In this document: piece by piece, positions 62,125 to 64,000 of the stretch
How the letters are laid out: the number at the start of each line of letters is the position of its first letter
Position numbering within the stretch: position 1 is the stretch's first letter
DNA from: Sulfuriroseicoccus oceanibius
GTDB lineage: Bacteria > Verrucomicrobiota > Verrucomicrobiia > Verrucomicrobiales > SLCJ01
Reading direction: 5' to 3'
Assembly (NCBI RefSeq): GCF_010681825.2
Contig: NZ_CP066776.1
Coordinates: 2,108,001-2,172,000, forward strand
Length of the DNA stretch: 64,000 nucleotides
The notes under the pieces: generated by a model
The model's input: the letters and a program-made list of their open reading frames with translations, nothing else
The model's database searches: none
What the model was told of the DNA's origin: nothing
Program-made: the position numbers and the translations under genes

Positions 62125-64000
62125 GTGATTTCGTCTTCGTTTTCCATTTTTCCCGCTGCGCGTGCCGCATTGGTCGGCGCGTGGCTGGGTGTTTCTTCTC
62201 TTGGCGCCTTTGCGGTGGATGGCTCCGCATCGCCCGTCGCCCGGATTGCCGCTGGTGAGGGCGAGTTCGCCGACTGGCAGCATGCGGTGAGTCGTCTCGG
62301 TGATACGGCATCGCGCGCCGAGCTCAAGCGGGCGATGGCGCGGCTTGAGAGGTTTCCCAAGTCCGAGTTGGTGGCGTTGTTGCAAGACGAACGGCTGGTG
62401 GTTCGTCTCGGCGCACTGGAGCTGCTGGAAGAGGCTGCAGGCGCCGACTTTGGATACAACCCATGGATGGCAGCGGGGGAAACGGAAACAACGCCCGCCA
62501 ACCGCGAAGCACTGACAAGATGGCAGGCGTGGGCGGAGGACGATTCCCTGGTGCGTATCGGAGGTGCGTCGCTTTCCGACGAGCTGATGCAGGGCTACCT
62601 GCGGGACATCGTTTCCGGTGACGGCGAGCGGGCGCGGCGTGCGGTGCGCATGCTTGAGCCGCACGCGATGGCCGGGGTTTCGGCGATCCAACGGTTTCTA
62701 ACCGATCACCCGGAGCTTTCATCGGGTGCCGTGCTTGATTTGAAGCAGGCTCAGTATCAACTCGTTTTGTTACGTGTTTCGGCGGGCAATGCAGCGGTCG
62801 TGGCCCGGCAATTGTCCAAGGGCAACCGCGACCAGAAGCTCGAGGGGCTTGGAGCGTTGCAAGAGTGCGGTGTGATGGCGATCCCGATCGCACGGGACTT
62901 CGTGAATGCGGAGGACGCGTTGATCCGAGAAACCGCGGTCGACGTGATTCTCGCCATTGGTGGCAAGTCGGTGATCCCTCTGGTGGCTCCGATCCTCGAT
63001 CAGGAGACGGATGTGAATGTGATCCACGCGGTGATGCGGCGGTTGCAGAAGATCAAAGGACCGGAGGCGGTGCCGTTGTTGTGCCGTTATCTCACTCACG
63101 AGGACGAGGATGTGATCGTCTCGGCGATGGAGAGTTTGGTGAGTGTTGTGGGTGGTGGAAGTGATCCTTTCAGTAGCTCGAGCTCGCGGCGCGCAGAGCT
63201 TCCTGAGGATGCCTCGACGTCGGTGGTGGCGTTGTTACAAGATCCACGCTGGAGGGTACGCTCGGCGGCGCTCGAGTTGGTCGCTGCAGCTCGCATCGGA
63301 GAGGCTCAGGATGCGGTGATCGGTTTGCTCGTGGACGAGGATGAGTTTGTGCGTTCGTATGCGATCCAGGCGGTGGTCTCGATGCGGATGAGAGATGCGG
63401 CGCCAAAGCTTGAGCAGATGTTACTTAACGACGACGCGCTGGTGGGAACCGTGCTCAAGGCGATGTTGCGGATGCGTTTGCCGATCTCTCAGGAGATGAT
63501 GGATCATGTGAAGAGCCGCGACGCTGATGTGATCGTGAGTGCTTTGCGGATGGTGGGGAGTAGTGAGGATGTGGTGGTGCTCAAGATGCTGGCGGAGTTT
63601 ACCCGCCATGAAAATCTGGACGTGGCCTGTGCCGCGCTGCGGGTGATCGGGGACGACAAAGACAAGCTGCAGCACGATTTTGTAGTGCAGGCGGTACAGG
63701 ATGCGCTCGACTCGGGAGTGAAGGAGAAGTTGCTCGCTGTGATCGGTGACTTGGATCTTGAAAAGCGCAGCCGCTCGTACTCGTCGTCGTTTCAGATGCC
63801 GGTGTACGATCCGAGTGTGAAGACGTCGCTCGACCCGCTTTACGATGCGTTTTTGAAACCGCTGGGTCGCGCCCAAGTTGCACCGGCGGTGGCGCGCAGT
63901 CGTCCGGCATCGTCGGCGGCACTGCAGGCGCTGCGCGACCGGGTGGCTGAGATCGCGACGCACTCCGAGGACGATGAGATCGCGTTCCGCTCGGCGTTGT
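62125..64000 (+). CDS. Secreted HEAT-repeat protein of the MoxR cluster (runs off window)
   Basis: GTG at 62125 is the first start after an in-frame TGA at 62107 and gives a signal peptide (VISSSFSIFPAARAALVGAW...SLGAFA). At least 625 residues follow without a stop to the window edge. The exported part is built from about 14 visible HEAT/PBS-type helical pairs (LIRETAVDVILAIGGKSVIP, PRWRVRSAALELVAAARIGE, EFVRSYAIQAVVSMRMRDAA). Helical solenoids of this sort scaffold protein complexes. Position 32 bp after the DUF4159 gene makes it the last visible member of the cluster. Confidence 0.85.
   Translation, partial: MISSSFSIFPAARAALVGAWLGVSSLGAFAVDGSASPVARIAAGEGEFADWQHAVSRLGDTASRAELKRAMARLERFPKSELVALLQDERLVVRLGALELLEEAAGADFGYNPWMAAGETETTPANREALTRWQAWAEDDSLVRIGGASLSDELMQGYLRDIVSGDGERARRAVRMLEPHAMAGVSAIQRFLTDHPELSSGAVLDLKQAQYQLVLLRVSAGNAAVVARQLSKGNRDQKLEGLGALQECGVMAIPIARDFVNAEDALIRETAVDVILAIGGKSVIPLVAPILDQETDVNVIHAVMRRLQKIKGPEAVPLLCRYLTHEDEDVIVSAMESLVSVVGGGSDPFSSSSSRRAELPEDASTSVVALLQDPRWRVRSAALELVAAARIGEAQDAVIGLLVDEDEFVRSYAIQAVVSMRMRDAAPKLEQMLLNDDALVGTVLKAMLRMRLPISQEMMDHVKSRDADVIVSALRMVGSSEDVVVLKMLAEFTRHENLDVACAALRVIGDDKDKLQHDFVVQAVQDALDSGVKEKLLAVIGDLDLEKRSRSYSSSFQMPVYDPSVKTSLDPLYDAFLKPLGRAQVAPAVARSRPASSAALQALRDRVAEIATHSEDDEIAFRSAL

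Noticed and set aside
62031..62258. 75-residue ORF with a perfect GGAGG ribosome site just after the DUF4159 UGA
   Set aside because: It overlaps the in-frame C-terminus of DUF4159 and the start of the HEAT gene in another frame and has no protein-like character. The ribosome-site match is explained by the Gly-Gly codons.

Overview
This window most likely comes from a Verrucomicrobiota chromosome (order Verrucomicrobiales, Akkermansia/Rubritalea/Haloferula-like). That placement is inferred from gene content: a secretin resembling the Akkermansia pilus secretin Amuc_1098, a Cys-type sulfatase, a FloA flotillin, ExbB with several ExbD genes, a lysine-rich KKTAA-repeat protein, and a MoxR/DUF58/VWA/DUF4175-like/DUF4159 cluster. 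The DNA is GC-rich. Genes are mostly intact housekeeping genes, separated by gaps packed with short dispersed repeats.

Layout. 1-3.5 kb, minus strand: the start of a type I restriction methylase (hsdM), a single-HKD phospholipase D-like protein and a macro-domain-like protein, which looks like a defence or accessory island. 3.57-4.68 kb: about 3.6 tandem copies of a ~309-bp unit, then tRNA-Tyr. 5-9.5 kb, minus strand: a cyclophilin lipoprotein, lipB-ygfZ, tRNA-Leu, and floA with a downstream partner. 10-12.7 kb: exbB and three exbD genes; the third is frameshifted in a run of 14 G. 12.8-24.7 kb, plus strand: sulfatase, lysine-rich protein, NYN nuclease, GT-C glycosyltransferase, secretin, AsmA-like protein, HMA lipoprotein, beta-CASP nuclease and a GT4 glycogen synthase. 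25.3-34 kb: a two-domain M16 peptidase, a ferritin-like protein and smc. 34.9-40.8 kb: thyA-folA, a pseudopilin-like protein, acs, lipA and hsp20. 41-49.2 kb: small envelope proteins, a GT61 glycosyltransferase, panD, two adjacent transsulfuration PLP enzymes, and a divergent LysR/yeiH pair.

49.3-64 kb is a tightly spaced plus-strand cluster. It holds a large secreted protein broken by a 23-bp tandem duplication, a MoxR AAA+ ATPase, a DUF58 protein, two membrane VWA proteins, a DUF4175-like giant, a DUF4159 protein and a HEAT-repeat protein that runs off the window. It looks like a MoxR-VWA envelope system of the Bat type.

The most striking observation is in the DUF4159 gene. Its apparent stop is an in-frame UGA directly after Cys-Cys-Cys. 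The same frame continues for 22 codons of family-like C-terminus to a UAA. A hairpin with a GGUCC loop lies 23 nt after the UGA, matching the geometry of a bacterial SECIS. The gene is therefore annotated as a candidate selenoprotein.
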